Under the pieces are notes generated by a model that saw nothing but the letters and a program-made list of their open reading frames with translations, was not told where the DNA came from and made no database searches. Of a stretch of 64,000 nt of DNA, positions 15,724-23,606 are shown in pieces. Source of the DNA: Kineosphaera limosa NBRC 100340. Its GTDB lineage: Bacteria > Actinomycetota > Actinomycetes > Actinomycetales > Dermatophilaceae. Each line of letters opens with the position of its first letter. Position 1 is the first letter of the stretch. The translations under genes were made by a program, and so were the position numbers. The DNA lies in NCBI RefSeq assembly GCF_000298215.1, contig NZ_BAHD01000005.1, forward strand, positions 62,001-126,000, in the 5' to 3' direction.

Positions 15724-17148
15724 TCAGGCGCAGCAGGACAGTTTCGAGACGTCGGTGCTGAAGGCCTTGGCGACGATCCGGATACCCTCGGTCATGGTCA
15801 GGTAGGGCGCCCAGGCGTCGGCGACCTCGGTGATGGTCTTGCCCAGGACGTGGACGCCGGCGGCGGCGAGCTCGCCGGCGTCCTTGGCGACCGCGGTCAG
15901 GCCGAGGATCTCGCCGGACTCGGCGTTGGCGACCATTTTGATGAACCCGCGGGTGTCGCGGTTGACCAGCGCCCGGGGCACGTAGTCCAGCGGCAGGACC
16001 CGGCAGTCGCAGCGGATCCCGGCCGCGAGTACCTGGGCCTCGGTCATCCCGACTGCGCCGATCGCGGGGCTGGTGAACGTCACCCTCGGCAGTCGGGTGT
16101 AGTCCACCGACCGGTCGGCGGCGGCGAAGGCGTTCTCGGCGACCAGCGTGCCGTGGGCGGCCGCGACGTAGACGAACTCGGGGTGCCCGGTGACATCGCC
16201 GGCGGCCCAGATCCGCGGGTTGGAGGACTGCAGCTGGTCGGTGACCACGATCTCCCCGGCCTCGCCGGTCTTCACCTCCACCGAGTCGAGGTTGAGGCCG
16301 TCGGTGACCGGACGCCGTCCCAGCGCAACCAGGACCTGGTCTGCGCGGAACTCCTGCACACCGCCGGACACCTCGGCGATGGCGACAACCTGCCCCGTGG
16401 GTGCGTCACGGGCGACCTTGGTTGCGACCGCGCGGCGGACCACCCGGATGCCCTCGGTGGCGAAGACTTCCTGTAGCGTCTTGGAAACCTCCGGCTCCTC
16501 CTTCGACGCCAGCCGCGACCGCACCAGCAGGGTCACCTTCGATCCCAGCCGGGCGAACAGTTGGGCCTGCTCCAGCGCCACGTACCCGCCGCCGAGCACC
16601 AGCAGCGACTCCGGCACCTCGGTCAGCTCCATCGCCGACGTCGAGGTCAGGTAGCAGACCTCCTCCAGACCCTTCATCGGCGGGGCCCACGGCTTCGCGC
16701 CGGTGGCGACCAGATAGTGGGCGGCCTCGATGACCTCGACACTGCCGTCAGGTGCGGTGACGTGGAGCAGCGGCGCGTCCGGGGTGCCCGCGAACGAGGC
16801 GTCGCCCTGGCGGACCTGCCAGCCGTAGGAGTCGGCCACGTCGACGTATTTCTCTCCCCGCAGGGCCTCGACCAGGTCCTGCTTGCCGCGGACCAGGCCC
16901 GGCATGTCCACCGGTCCCGCGTTGGTGGCGATGCCCGGGAACCGGGTGCTCGCGTCCCCGGCGACGTGGCGTGCCTCAGCGGCAGCGATCAGCGCCTTCG
17001 ACGGCACGCACCCAGTGTTCACGCACGTGCCGCCGAACGTGCCACGCTCGACCATCACCACCGACTTCCCCAGCCCGGTCGCGCGGATCGCCGCAGCGAA
17101 CGCTCCGCCACCTGACCCGATCACGGCCAGGTCGTACTCCGAACCCAT
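15724..17148 (-). CDS. merA: Mercuric reductase MerA
   Basis: 474 residues from ATG 17148, chosen because GGGGAGGT lies six bases upstream. An FAD-dependent pyridine-nucleotide disulfide oxidoreductase: FAD site GSGGGAFAAA (11-20), redox pair C42-x4-C47 (CVNTGC), NAD(P)H site LGGGYVALE, FAD motif AAGDVTG, and C-terminal dimerisation domain. The tail ends SCCA, giving the vicinal Cys472-Cys473 that receive Hg(II). There is no N-terminal MerP-like domain. It reduces Hg(II) to volatile Hg(0) with NADPH in the cytoplasm. It is first in the merA-merB operon, divergent from merR, with a MerR-type promoter at 17193-17224. Confidence 0.95.
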   Translation of the reverse strand: MGSEYDLAVIGSGGGAFAAAIRATGLGKSVVMVERGTFGGTCVNTGCVPSKALIAAAEARHVAGDASTRFPGIATNAGPVDMPGLVRGKQDLVEALRGEKYVDVADSYGWQVRQGDASFAGTPDAPLLHVTAPDGSVEVIEAAHYLVATGAKPWAPPMKGLEEVCYLTSTSAMELTEVPESLLVLGGGYVALEQAQLFARLGSKVTLLVRSRLASKEEPEVSKTLQEVFATEGIRVVRRAVATKVARDAPTGQVVAIAEVSGGVQEFRADQVLVALGRRPVTDGLNLDSVEVKTGEAGEIVVTDQLQSSNPRIWAAGDVTGHPEFVYVAAAHGTLVAENAFAAADRSVDYTRLPRVTFTSPAIGAVGMTEAQVLAAGIRCDCRVLPLDYVPRALVNRDTRGFIKMVANAESGEILGLTAVAKDAGELAAAGVHVLGKTITEVADAWAPYLTMTEGIRIVAKAFSTDVSKLSCCA

Positions 17149-17192
17149 CGCGATACCTCCCCGGTTGGTTGGGAAACTCATCCGATGCGGCA

Positions 17193-17224
17193 ATACTGGA
17201 CCTTCCAGTACAGGGGAAGGTCAA
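17193..17224 (-). promoter_or_regulatory. MerR-controlled promoter and operator of merA
   Basis: On minus, a -35 TTGACC (17219-17224) and a -10 CAGTAT (17193-17198) are separated by 20 bases, the over-long spacing that MerR-family activators correct by untwisting DNA. Between them lies a perfect dyad, ACCTTCC-N8-GGAAGGT (17200-17221), which is the operator. The merR gene starts 30 bases beyond on plus, so the dyad can also autoregulate merR. Confidence 0.85.
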
Positions 17225-17253
17225 CTGCGACCTGCAACACATTGGAGAACGAG

Positions 17254-17643
17254 ATGCGGATCGGTGAGCTCGCCGAGACGGCCGGCACGACGACGAAGAC
17301 CCTTCGGTTCTACGAAGACCAGGGGCTGTTGCTGCCGACCGAGCGCACCGCGGCCGGCTACCGTAACTACACGCCTGAGGCAGTTGCCCGGATCGACTTC
17401 ATCCACCGGGGCCAGGCGGCCGGGCTCACGCTGGCCCAGATCCGACAGATCCTCGACATCCGCGACCACGGCCAGGCCCCCTGCGGCCACGTGCGCGACC
17501 TGCTTGACGCACGCCTGACGGACATCGAGCAACAGCTCGCCCAGCTGACCGCGCTGCGCGACACCATCGCCGAGCTGCGCGACCAAGCGGCCCAGCCCGA
17601 ACCCGAGTCGTGCAGCGCCGACCAGGTCTGCCGCTACCTGTAA
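17254..17643 (+). CDS. merR: MerR-family metal-responsive regulator of the mer operon
   Basis: 129 residues from ATG 17254 (GGAGAACGAG just upstream). N-terminal winged HTH: MRIGELAETAGTTTKTLRFY, then YRNY and the wing. The dimerisation helix (about 80-112) follows C77 (PCGHV), and the tail holds C120 and C126 (SCSADQVC). Three Cys in this arrangement match the Hg(II) ligands of MerR across the dimer, although the spacing of the last two is shorter than in Tn501 MerR. It represses, and with metal activates, the divergent merA promoter at 17193-17224. Hg is the likely inducer from context. Confidence 0.9.
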   Translation: MRIGELAETAGTTTKTLRFYEDQGLLLPTERTAAGYRNYTPEAVARIDFIHRGQAAGLTLAQIRQILDIRDHGQAPCGHVRDLLDARLTDIEQQLAQLTALRDTIAELRDQAAQPEPESCSADQVCRYL

Positions 17644-17688
17644 CAGTGACCAGATCGACTGACCGCTCCAGTGGGCCCTTGACGTGCG

Positions 17689-18093
17689 TCAACTCCTAAT
17701 CACGCCGGCGGCGGGTCGGGAAACATGTCCTGGCGCCGTGATCTTCGCGGCCTGCGTGAGGGACAGGTGCACGACAACCCCGAAGTTGGCGTAGCCGCCG
17801 TAGCCGCCGTAGCCGCCGTAGCCGACGTGGACGGCTTCGAACCAGCGCTGCTCAGGCGGAAGTGCCCGGAGCCGGTCGACGAGGTCGCTGGCAGGCCGGT
17901 CTGCGGCCTCGTGAGGTTCCCACGGGCCGAGCAGGTCGCGGAGGAGACAGCGGCCTGCACGACCAGTGTCGCTGTGGACCCATCGCACGGCGCGGGTCTC
18001 GAGTGCGGTGACCACGACCCGGGCGGGCAGCCGATCCCTTGTGCGTGGCCGCACCGCATACGCCTCGCCGACCGCGATATCGCGGCGGCGCAT
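17689..18093 (-). CDS. Small hypothetical protein coupled to the Tn3 transposase
   Basis: 134 residues. Its ATG (18091-18093) overlaps the transposase stop (TGATG), so translation should be coupled. The N-terminal ~75 residues look like a small beta-rich domain (RLPARVVVTALETRAVRWV). A Gly/Tyr tract, GYGGYGGYGGYANFG (about 90-104), follows, made by a 9-base tandem repeat. The C-terminus is basic. I do not recognise a family. It resembles small phage- or plasmid-type proteins with tyrosine-glycine tails. It sits where a Tn3-family element would normally end, so it is either a passenger gene or material just outside the element. Confidence 0.55.
   Translation of the reverse strand: MRRRDIAVGEAYAVRPRTRDRLPARVVVTALETRAVRWVHSDTGRAGRCLLRDLLGPWEPHEAADRPASDLVDRLRALPPEQRWFEAVHVGYGGYGGYGGYANFGVVVHLSLTQAAKITAPGHVSRPAAGVIRS
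17791..17826. repeat. 9-base tandem repeat (GTAGCCGCC) encoding Gly-Tyr units
   Basis: Three perfect copies and a fourth with one change (GTAGCCGAC). On minus they encode the GYG units of the ORF at 17689-18093. The copy number is likely to vary by slippage without breaking the frame, because nine bases equals three codons. Confidence 0.85.
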
Positions 18094-21000
18094 CAGGCGC
18101 TGTCCTCGTCGCCGGCAGCGGGATCACGCAAGGGCCGCAACCCGGCCCCGACCCCGGCAGCGAAGCTGTACCGGCCGAGCATGTTGATGTGGACGTGGCC
18201 CAACGGCGACAGCCGGGCGACGTCTTCGTCGGACAGCTCATGCCCGGCAGCGCGCAGACTCGCCACAGCAGCGTCGATGTAGCGGGTGTTCCACAGCACC
18301 ACGGCGTTGACGACCAGGCCGAGAGCGCCGAGCTGGTCTTCTTGGCCTTCGCGGTAGGACTGGCGCAGCTCACCGCGTTGGCCGTGGAAGATCTTCCGGG
18401 CCAGCCGGTGCCGGGATTCCTGCACGGTGAGCTGGCGGTGCACGCTACGCCGGTAACCCTCGTCGACCGGGTCGATCAGCGCCAGCAGGTGCAGCGTCTT
18501 GGCGATCCGTCCGTACTCGGCGAACGCCTGCCCAAGGGCGGACGGGTGCCCGTCGCGGCCCAGCATCCGCAGCAGGTCGTAGGCCCGGACCCGGTGGGTG
18601 ATCAGGGACCCGGCCACCCGAAGCATGTCTGGCCAGTGCGCTCGGATCTTGTCCAGGTTGACCTTGTTCCGGGCGAGTCCGTTCACCAGGCCGTAGTCGC
18701 CGGCCGGTGCGCCGGGCAGGTGGGCCCGCCAGAACCGCTGGTCGGAAAGGTCAGCGATTCGCGGGGAGAACCGGTAGCCGAGCATCCGGAACAGCCCGAA
18801 CACGATGTCGGAGTACGACGCGGTGTCGGTGGCCACCATGTCCGGTTTCGGCCCGGCGTCGAGGTTCAGCAGTGCGTCCAGAATGTGTAGCGAGTCGCGC
18901 ATCGTGCCCGGTACGACGACGGCGCCGATGCCGGCGACCTGGTCGTTGACCGCGTTCAGCCAGGTCACGCCGCGGCGCAGCCCGAAGTAGCGAGGGCTGG
19001 GGGCGGCGTTGATCGTCTGCACCGGCACCACGAACCGCAGCCCGTCGACCGAGGAGATCAAGCCACCGCCCCACAGCTGGGCCACACCGACACCGGCCTG
19101 GGCCTCGATGAGCCGGGCGTTGGCCGCAGAGTGGGTCTCGGCGCGCAGGTAGTTCTGGTCGACGTGGGAGAGCCGGTCGCGGGTCAGCGCCGGCACCGCC
19201 GGCTTGGTGACCGGGGTCAGTCCCACGTTGCAGGCCTCGGCGACCAGCAGCGCCGCCACGCTCACCGGCAGATCCTCCATCCGGGTGCCGAGTTCACCGA
19301 CGTGGACGTACTCGTCGAGGAACCCCGTCCACGCCTGCACCTCCAACAACAACTCGGGCAGGTCGACCTGCGGCAGCATCGCTGCGACCGTCGCACGCAG
19401 CTCGCTCAGTGAGGATGGTTCCCCGATCGCCTCCAGCCGCTCGACCGAGAGCCGCACCCTGCCCTCGGCTCCGGCCGGCACGATCCGGACGCTGGCATCG
19501 GGGCCGGCCGCCTCGAGCCGCTGAGCCAGGGTCTGCCACGCGATGTCCAGCGCGGCGGCCAGATCGGCCAGGTGCTCGTCGACTGGGTCGGTCAGGCCGA
19601 GGCCGGTCAGGACCTCGCCGCTGACAGCCTGCCAGGCGGTGCCGTCGAGCAACCGCGCTCGGGGGTCGGCCCAGCGCAGCGACGGGGCCGCGAACACGTC
19701 GCGGCGGCGAAGTGCCCGGTGCAGCTGCTCCAGCACGCACAACACGTAGGCGTCACGATCGACCGCACCCGCGGGCAGGTCAGGATTGGTGAACACCGCC
19801 CGGCGCCACGCCGGCATCACCACAGCCTCGGCAACGTCGGCATGGGTCAACGGCCGCACCGACGTCCGGCGCCGCGCAAGGTCCGGCAACCGGCGCACCT
19901 CCCGCAACAGGTCCTGGCCCGCAGGAGTGGCCTGCAGCGGCAGCGCCTCGGCCAGCGACTCCAGGAACGGACGAACCACGCCGTACTTGGCGGCCAGGGC
20001 CTCCCGCATCGCGGCCTCACCCGAATAGTCGTCCGGTACCAGCTCGTCGACCAGGGCCGCGGCAGCGGTGACCTGCTCACGGGGGGCGACCCGCTCGACC
20101 ACGGCCCACGCCGCCGCGACATCAAGCTGTCCGCCGGCGTCAGCCTCGTCCAGTGCGTCCAGCAACGCCCGCGCCGTACGGGCCAGCGTCACCGAGGCCC
20201 TCTCAAGACGCGGCATCCACGCCAGACGCTCCGAGGCCGACGATCGCCTCGCCGCGCTGATCAACCGGGACGCCATCAACACGTCGAACAAGTCCAGCGC
20301 ATCGTCGACCGCCGCGGTCTCCAACGCCTGAGCCGTGGCCAACAGCGTCGCGGTCCGCCGTGGCTCGGCCAGCAACCTGATAGCCGGCGCCTTCGCGGTC
20401 AGCCCGTACCGCGCCAACGTGACCAGACGGCTCGGCGGTACCGTCGGCGTCACCGCAGCCCGCGCACCCACGCTCAACACATCCGAGACCCGGTCCAACG
20501 CCGCGGTCATCGCCCTCCCCGACGTCCGCGTCGGTGACCGACGCAGCCGCTCCAACTCCGAGAACCGCTGCCCATCGGCGACCCGGAGCAAGCCCAGCAA
20601 CCTCCCGGGCATCGCCGGATCTGCACCGGCCGCGGCCGCGGCAAGGGTCCGGTGCATCCGGTCCGTGGCATCCTCTCGGACACTCGCGACCAGTCGCGCC
20701 AACACGCTCGCTCCCGGCAGCAGCACCCGATGCCGACGCAGCCACGCCACCGACTGATTGAACAGCGCCAACTGGCCCTCGGTATGGGTCCATGCACGGC
20801 CTGCCACGAACTCCCGTAGCCCGGCCGCCACACTGGGGTCGGAGAAGTCCCGGAAGCCGTACAAGTCGCGGATCTCCCGCCGATGCTCATGCTGGGTCGG
20901 CAATCGTTCCGTGTAGCGCTTCACCACCGACGGGTCCTCGATCCCCAGCTGAGCCCCGAGGTAGTCCACCACCGTCCACGGCACCTCGAGCGGGTCCGGT

Positions 21001-21197
21001 AAGAACGTGCCGAGATACCGCACCGTACCCAGCTGCAGCGCGAAGCCCAGCTGGTTGTGGGAGTTCCGTCGCTTCGCGATCAGATCCAGATCCGCGTCGT
21101 CGAGGAAGAAGAACCGCTCCAGCTCTGGCCCCGACGGAACACCGTTGAACCGGCCGAACGCCGCCACCTGCTCATCGCTCAAGAACTCCACCGGCAT
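18093..21197 (-). CDS. tnpA: Tn3-family transposase TnpA
   Basis: 1034 residues from ATG 21197, full length for the family. The N-terminus (MPVEFLSDEQVAAFGRF) is the DUF4158 DNA-binding domain of Tn3 transposases. The catalytic DDE region lies in the last third, with the first Asp in MVATDTASYSDIVF and the Glu in the QESRHRLARKIFHG region; HRVRAYDLLRML and NTRYIDAA are further family motifs. It catalyses replicative transposition that leaves cointegrates, so it needs a resolvase; none lies next to it, but a serine resolvase sits at 8958-9572. A Tn3-type terminal repeat lies 41 bases upstream of its start. Confidence 0.95.
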   Translation of the reverse strand: MPVEFLSDEQVAAFGRFNGVPSGPELERFFFLDDADLDLIAKRRNSHNQLGFALQLGTVRYLGTFLPDPLEVPWTVVDYLGAQLGIEDPSVVKRYTERLPTQHEHRREIRDLYGFRDFSDPSVAAGLREFVAGRAWTHTEGQLALFNQSVAWLRRHRVLLPGASVLARLVASVREDATDRMHRTLAAAAAGADPAMPGRLLGLLRVADGQRFSELERLRRSPTRTSGRAMTAALDRVSDVLSVGARAAVTPTVPPSRLVTLARYGLTAKAPAIRLLAEPRRTATLLATAQALETAAVDDALDLFDVLMASRLISAARRSSASERLAWMPRLERASVTLARTARALLDALDEADAGGQLDVAAAWAVVERVAPREQVTAAAALVDELVPDDYSGEAAMREALAAKYGVVRPFLESLAEALPLQATPAGQDLLREVRRLPDLARRRTSVRPLTHADVAEAVVMPAWRRAVFTNPDLPAGAVDRDAYVLCVLEQLHRALRRRDVFAAPSLRWADPRARLLDGTAWQAVSGEVLTGLGLTDPVDEHLADLAAALDIAWQTLAQRLEAAGPDASVRIVPAGAEGRVRLSVERLEAIGEPSSLSELRATVAAMLPQVDLPELLLEVQAWTGFLDEYVHVGELGTRMEDLPVSVAALLVAEACNVGLTPVTKPAVPALTRDRLSHVDQNYLRAETHSAANARLIEAQAGVGVAQLWGGGLISSVDGLRFVVPVQTINAAPSPRYFGLRRGVTWLNAVNDQVAGIGAVVVPGTMRDSLHILDALLNLDAGPKPDMVATDTASYSDIVFGLFRMLGYRFSPRIADLSDQRFWRAHLPGAPAGDYGLVNGLARNKVNLDKIRAHWPDMLRVAGSLITHRVRAYDLLRMLGRDGHPSALGQAFAEYGRIAKTLHLLALIDPVDEGYRRSVHRQLTVQESRHRLARKIFHGQRGELRQSYREGQEDQLGALGLVVNAVVLWNTRYIDAAVASLRAAGHELSDEDVARLSPLGHVHINMLGRYSFAAGVGAGLRPLRDPAAGDEDSA

Positions 21198-21237
21198 GGG
21201 CGAAGAACCTAGCCGTAGGCCAGCCCACCCGGCACCC

Positions 21238-21275
21238 GCCTAGCGTTCAATCCTGTTCCGATCCTCCTCGACCCC
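21238..21275 (-). repeat. Right terminal inverted repeat of the Tn3-family element
   Basis: Read on minus from 21275 the 38 bases start GGGGTC, contain CGGAA at positions 16-20 and end with ACGCTAGG. This is the classic Tn3-family layout (GGGG start, internal GGAA, terminal ACGCTAAG-like box). It points toward tnpA, as expected. I could not find its partner on plus left of tnpA or beyond the mer genes. Confidence 0.55.
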
Positions 21276-21352
21276 GGACTCCGTTGGCCCCCCGGGGTGT
21301 TCCCCGGTCAGAATGGACGGAGAGGTGCCGCGTTCGCGCGGGCCGCTGCACT

Positions 21353-21420
21353 ATGCCCCACAGAGGCCCCACTGTGTCCCTCAGAGGTCCCCACAGGGGC
21401 CCCCACAGAGGCCCCCGAAG
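21353..21420. repeat. Short imperfect repeats of CACAGAGGCCCC
   Basis: Related copies (CCACAGAGGCCCC, CCTCAGAGGTCCCC, CCACAGGGGCCCCC, CCACAGAGGCCCCC) run in tandem just upstream of the Rieske gene. They lie between the island end and the GTG start. They may belong to its promoter region or be simple expansion. Confidence 0.5.
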
Positions 21421-21435
21421 AGCAGGAGTAGCCCC

Positions 21436-21888
21436 GTGTCGCTCTCACAGCCCACCCCGGGTCGCCGGCAATTTCTCACCACCGTCGGCTCGCTGGCCGT
21501 CGCCGGCCTCAGCATCCCCGTGCTTGCCGCCTGCGGTGGTGGCGGCGCCGACATAGCCTCCGGCTCGTTCCCGTCGGTCAACGCGGAGACGATGAGCGCG
21601 ATCGCCGCGGCGGTCCAGAAGGGGGAGCCGGCCGTCGGCGAGGCCAAGTTCTTCCCCGACGCGCACATCGTGCTGACCCAGCCGACCGAAGGCTCCTTCG
21701 TCGCCCTCTCCAGCACGTGCACCCACGAGGGTGTCACCATCAACCGCTTCTCCGACGGTCAGCTGGTCTGCCCGGCACACGGCAGCCGCTTCGACCCCGC
21801 CACCGGTGAGGCCACCCGCGGCCCGGCCCAGGCCGCCCTCCCCAAGCGCACCGTCTCCAAAACCGGCAACACCGTCACCCTCAGCTAA
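21436..21888 (+). CDS. Rieske [2Fe-2S] protein, Tat-exported lipoprotein
   Basis: 150 residues from GTG 21436 (AGGAG about 8 bases upstream). The N-terminus has a twin-arginine motif (GRRQFLTTVG), a hydrophobic stretch and a lipobox LAAC, so it should be folded before export and lipid-anchored. The C-terminal Rieske fold binds the cluster through C95-x-H97 (STCTHEGV) and C112-x2-H115 (CPAHGSRF). Such small Tat Rieske proteins are common in Actinobacteria, usually of unknown partner. It stands alone: left is the mobile island, right a hairpin and the convergent liv operon. Confidence 0.9.
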   Translation: MSLSQPTPGRRQFLTTVGSLAVAGLSIPVLAACGGGGADIASGSFPSVNAETMSAIAAAVQKGEPAVGEAKFFPDAHIVLTQPTEGSFVALSSTCTHEGVTINRFSDGQLVCPAHGSRFDPATGEATRGPAQAALPKRTVSKTGNTVTLS

Positions 21889-21914
21889 CCCCCGCCCGCA
21901 CTCGAGAGTCCCCC

Positions 21915-21987
21915 GCCGATAGTCGTACTTTCCGGCGAAAGTCAGAGAAAAGAACTCTGAAGCCCGCCGGAAAGTACGACCATCGGC
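21915..21987. terminator. Long inverted repeat, probable bidirectional terminator
   Basis: 23-base arms (21915-21937 and 21965-21987) pair with a single mismatch. The loop contains a second stem, TCAGAG/CTCTGA (21942-21947, 21955-21960). Arm 1 also overlaps a smaller palindrome, ACTTTC-CGGC-GAAAGT (21927-21942), so two mutually exclusive folds are possible. It lies between the convergent Rieske gene and livF and would stop transcription from both sides. Confidence 0.7.
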
Positions 21988-21996
21988 AATCGTGGG

Positions 21997-22701
21997 TCAG
22001 TCCTCGCCGAGGTAGGCCTTGCGCACTTCGTCGCTCGCGAGCAGGGTCTTACCCGTTCCGGCCAGCACGATCTTGCCGACTTCCAGCACATAGCCGTGGT
22101 CGGCGAGGCTGAGGGCGGCTTGGGCGTTCTGCTCGACGAGCAGAATGGTGGTGCCCTGGCTGCGCAGGGTCCGCACGGTGCTCATGATCCGCTTCATCAT
22201 CAGGGGCGAGAGCCCCATCGACGGCTCGTCGAGCAGCAGCAGGCGCGGGCGGCTCATCATGGCCCGACCCATCGCCAGCATCTGCTGCTCACCGCCGGAG
22301 AAGGTGCCCGCCGGCTGGTTGCGCCGCTCCTCCAAGATCGGGAACAGTTCGAACGCCGCGTCGAGGTCGCTCTTGAGCTCCCGATCCTTGCGGCTGTAGG
22401 CCCCGAGCATCAGGTTCTCTTCCACGGTCATCCGCGGGAAGATGCGCCGGCCCTCGGGGGAGTGCGCCAGCCCGAGCGTCACGATCTTGTGCGCGGGCAT
22501 CGTGTCGATGCGCTCACCCTCGAACGTGATCGACCCCGACTCCGGTCGCAGCAGCCCGGAGATGGTGCGCAGCGTGGTCGTCTTGCCGGCGCCGTTCGTG
22601 CCGATGAGGCACACCACCTGGCCCTGGTCGACGGTGAAGTCGATGCCCTTGACCGCCTTGATCTTGCCGTACGCGACGACGAGGTCCTTGACCTCCAGCA
22701 T
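21997..22701 (-). CDS. livF: Branched-chain amino-acid type ABC transporter ATPase LivF
   Basis: 234 residues from ATG 22701 (AAGGAGG nine bases upstream; the longer open frame has no support). Walker A GTNGAGKTT (about 37-45), signature FSGGEQQMLAMGRAM, Walker B LLLLDEPSMGLSP and switch region LLVEQN. It is the second of two ATPases that drive uptake of branched-chain or related amino acids, urea or amides. It is the last gene of livK-H-M-G-F and starts five bases before the livG stop when read on minus, so it is tightly coupled. Confidence 0.93.
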   Translation of the reverse strand: MLEVKDLVVAYGKIKAVKGIDFTVDQGQVVCLIGTNGAGKTTTLRTISGLLRPESGSITFEGERIDTMPAHKIVTLGLAHSPEGRRIFPRMTVEENLMLGAYSRKDRELKSDLDAAFELFPILEERRNQPAGTFSGGEQQMLAMGRAMMSRPRLLLLDEPSMGLSPLMMKRIMSTVRTLRSQGTTILLVEQNAQAALSLADHGYVLEVGKIVLAGTGKTLLASDEVRKAYLGED

Positions 22702-22705
22702 CTGC

Positions 22706-23596
22706 TCAGGCCTCCTTCGGGCGGTCGTCGAGGTGCTCGACGATCTCGTCGTGCTCGTGCAACGCCTCCTCGAGGGCCTCGGACTCTTCCGTGTCACCGG
22801 TGCCGATGTAGGCCTCGATGACGCGCGGGTCCGACTGCACCTCCTTGGGGGTGCCCTCGATGAGGGCAGCGCCGCGCACCAGGCACAGCACCCGGTCGCA
22901 CAGGTTGAAGATGAAGCGCATGTCGTGCTCGATGACGACGACGGCCAGGCCGGAGTCGCGGATCTTGAAGATCAGCTGCTCGGCCTCCCGGGTCTCTTGC
23001 GGGTTCATGCCCGCCGTCGGCTCGTCGAGCAGCACGACCTTCGGGTCGGTCGCCAACGCCCGCGCGATCTCCAGCCGCCGCTGGTCGCCGTACGGCAGGT
23101 TGCGCGCCAGCTGCTCGGTGGTGTGGCCGAGCCCGACGTACTCGAGCAACTCCTGGGCCCGGGCCCGCGTCTCCGCCTCCTCGCGGCGGTACTTGGGCCC
23201 GCGCAGGATGGAGGTGAGCGCCTTGGAGGTGGTGCGGCAGTAGCGCCCCACCATGACGTTCTCCAGTGCCGTCATGTTCGCGAACAGCCGGATGTTCTGA
23301 AACGTGCGGCTCATCCCGGCGACCACGACCTTGCGCGGCACCGGCGGCAGCACCTGCCCGGCCAGGCGCACCTCGCCCTCCGTGGGCTTGTACATGCCGG
23401 TGAGGCAGTTGAAGAACGTCGTCTTGCCGGCGCCGTTGGGGCCGATGAGGCCGACGATCTCGCCCTCGTGCACGGTGAGGTCGACGTGGTCGACGGCCGT
23501 GAGACCCCCGAACCGCATGACCACCCCGCGGGCCTCCAGCAGCGGCGCACCCTTGGCCTGGCTCGTCGCAGACGCTGTCTGCGTGCTCGTGCTCAT
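22706..23596 (-). CDS. livG: Branched-chain amino-acid type ABC transporter ATPase LivG
   Basis: 296 residues. Walker A GPNGAGKTT (about 53-61), the LivG-typical insertion QNIRLFANMTALENVMVG, a signature-equivalent region NLPYGDQRRLEIARAL, and Walker B VVLLDEPTAGMNP. The acidic C-terminal tail (about 265-296) is longer than in E. coli LivG. It pairs with LivF as the heterodimeric motor of the importer. It is ten bases downstream of livM in the operon. Confidence 0.94.
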   Translation of the reverse strand: MSTSTQTASATSQAKGAPLLEARGVVMRFGGLTAVDHVDLTVHEGEIVGLIGPNGAGKTTFFNCLTGMYKPTEGEVRLAGQVLPPVPRKVVVAGMSRTFQNIRLFANMTALENVMVGRYCRTTSKALTSILRGPKYRREEAETRARAQELLEYVGLGHTTEQLARNLPYGDQRRLEIARALATDPKVVLLDEPTAGMNPQETREAEQLIFKIRDSGLAVVVIEHDMRFIFNLCDRVLCLVRGAALIEGTPKEVQSDPRVIEAYIGTGDTEESEALEEALHEHDEIVEHLDDRPKEA

Positions 23597-23606
23597 TGCT
23601 GCTCCC

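Noticed and set aside
14920..16476. 518-codon plus-strand frame across merB-merA
   Set aside because: Antisense to merA and merB, repetitive Gly/Asp/Val composition, no motif.
21264..21300. GGGGTC-like sequences inside merB as the left Tn3 repeat (near 15592)
   Set aside because: They match only the first nine or ten bases and lie within conserved coding sequence, with no ACGCTAGG box at the expected distance.
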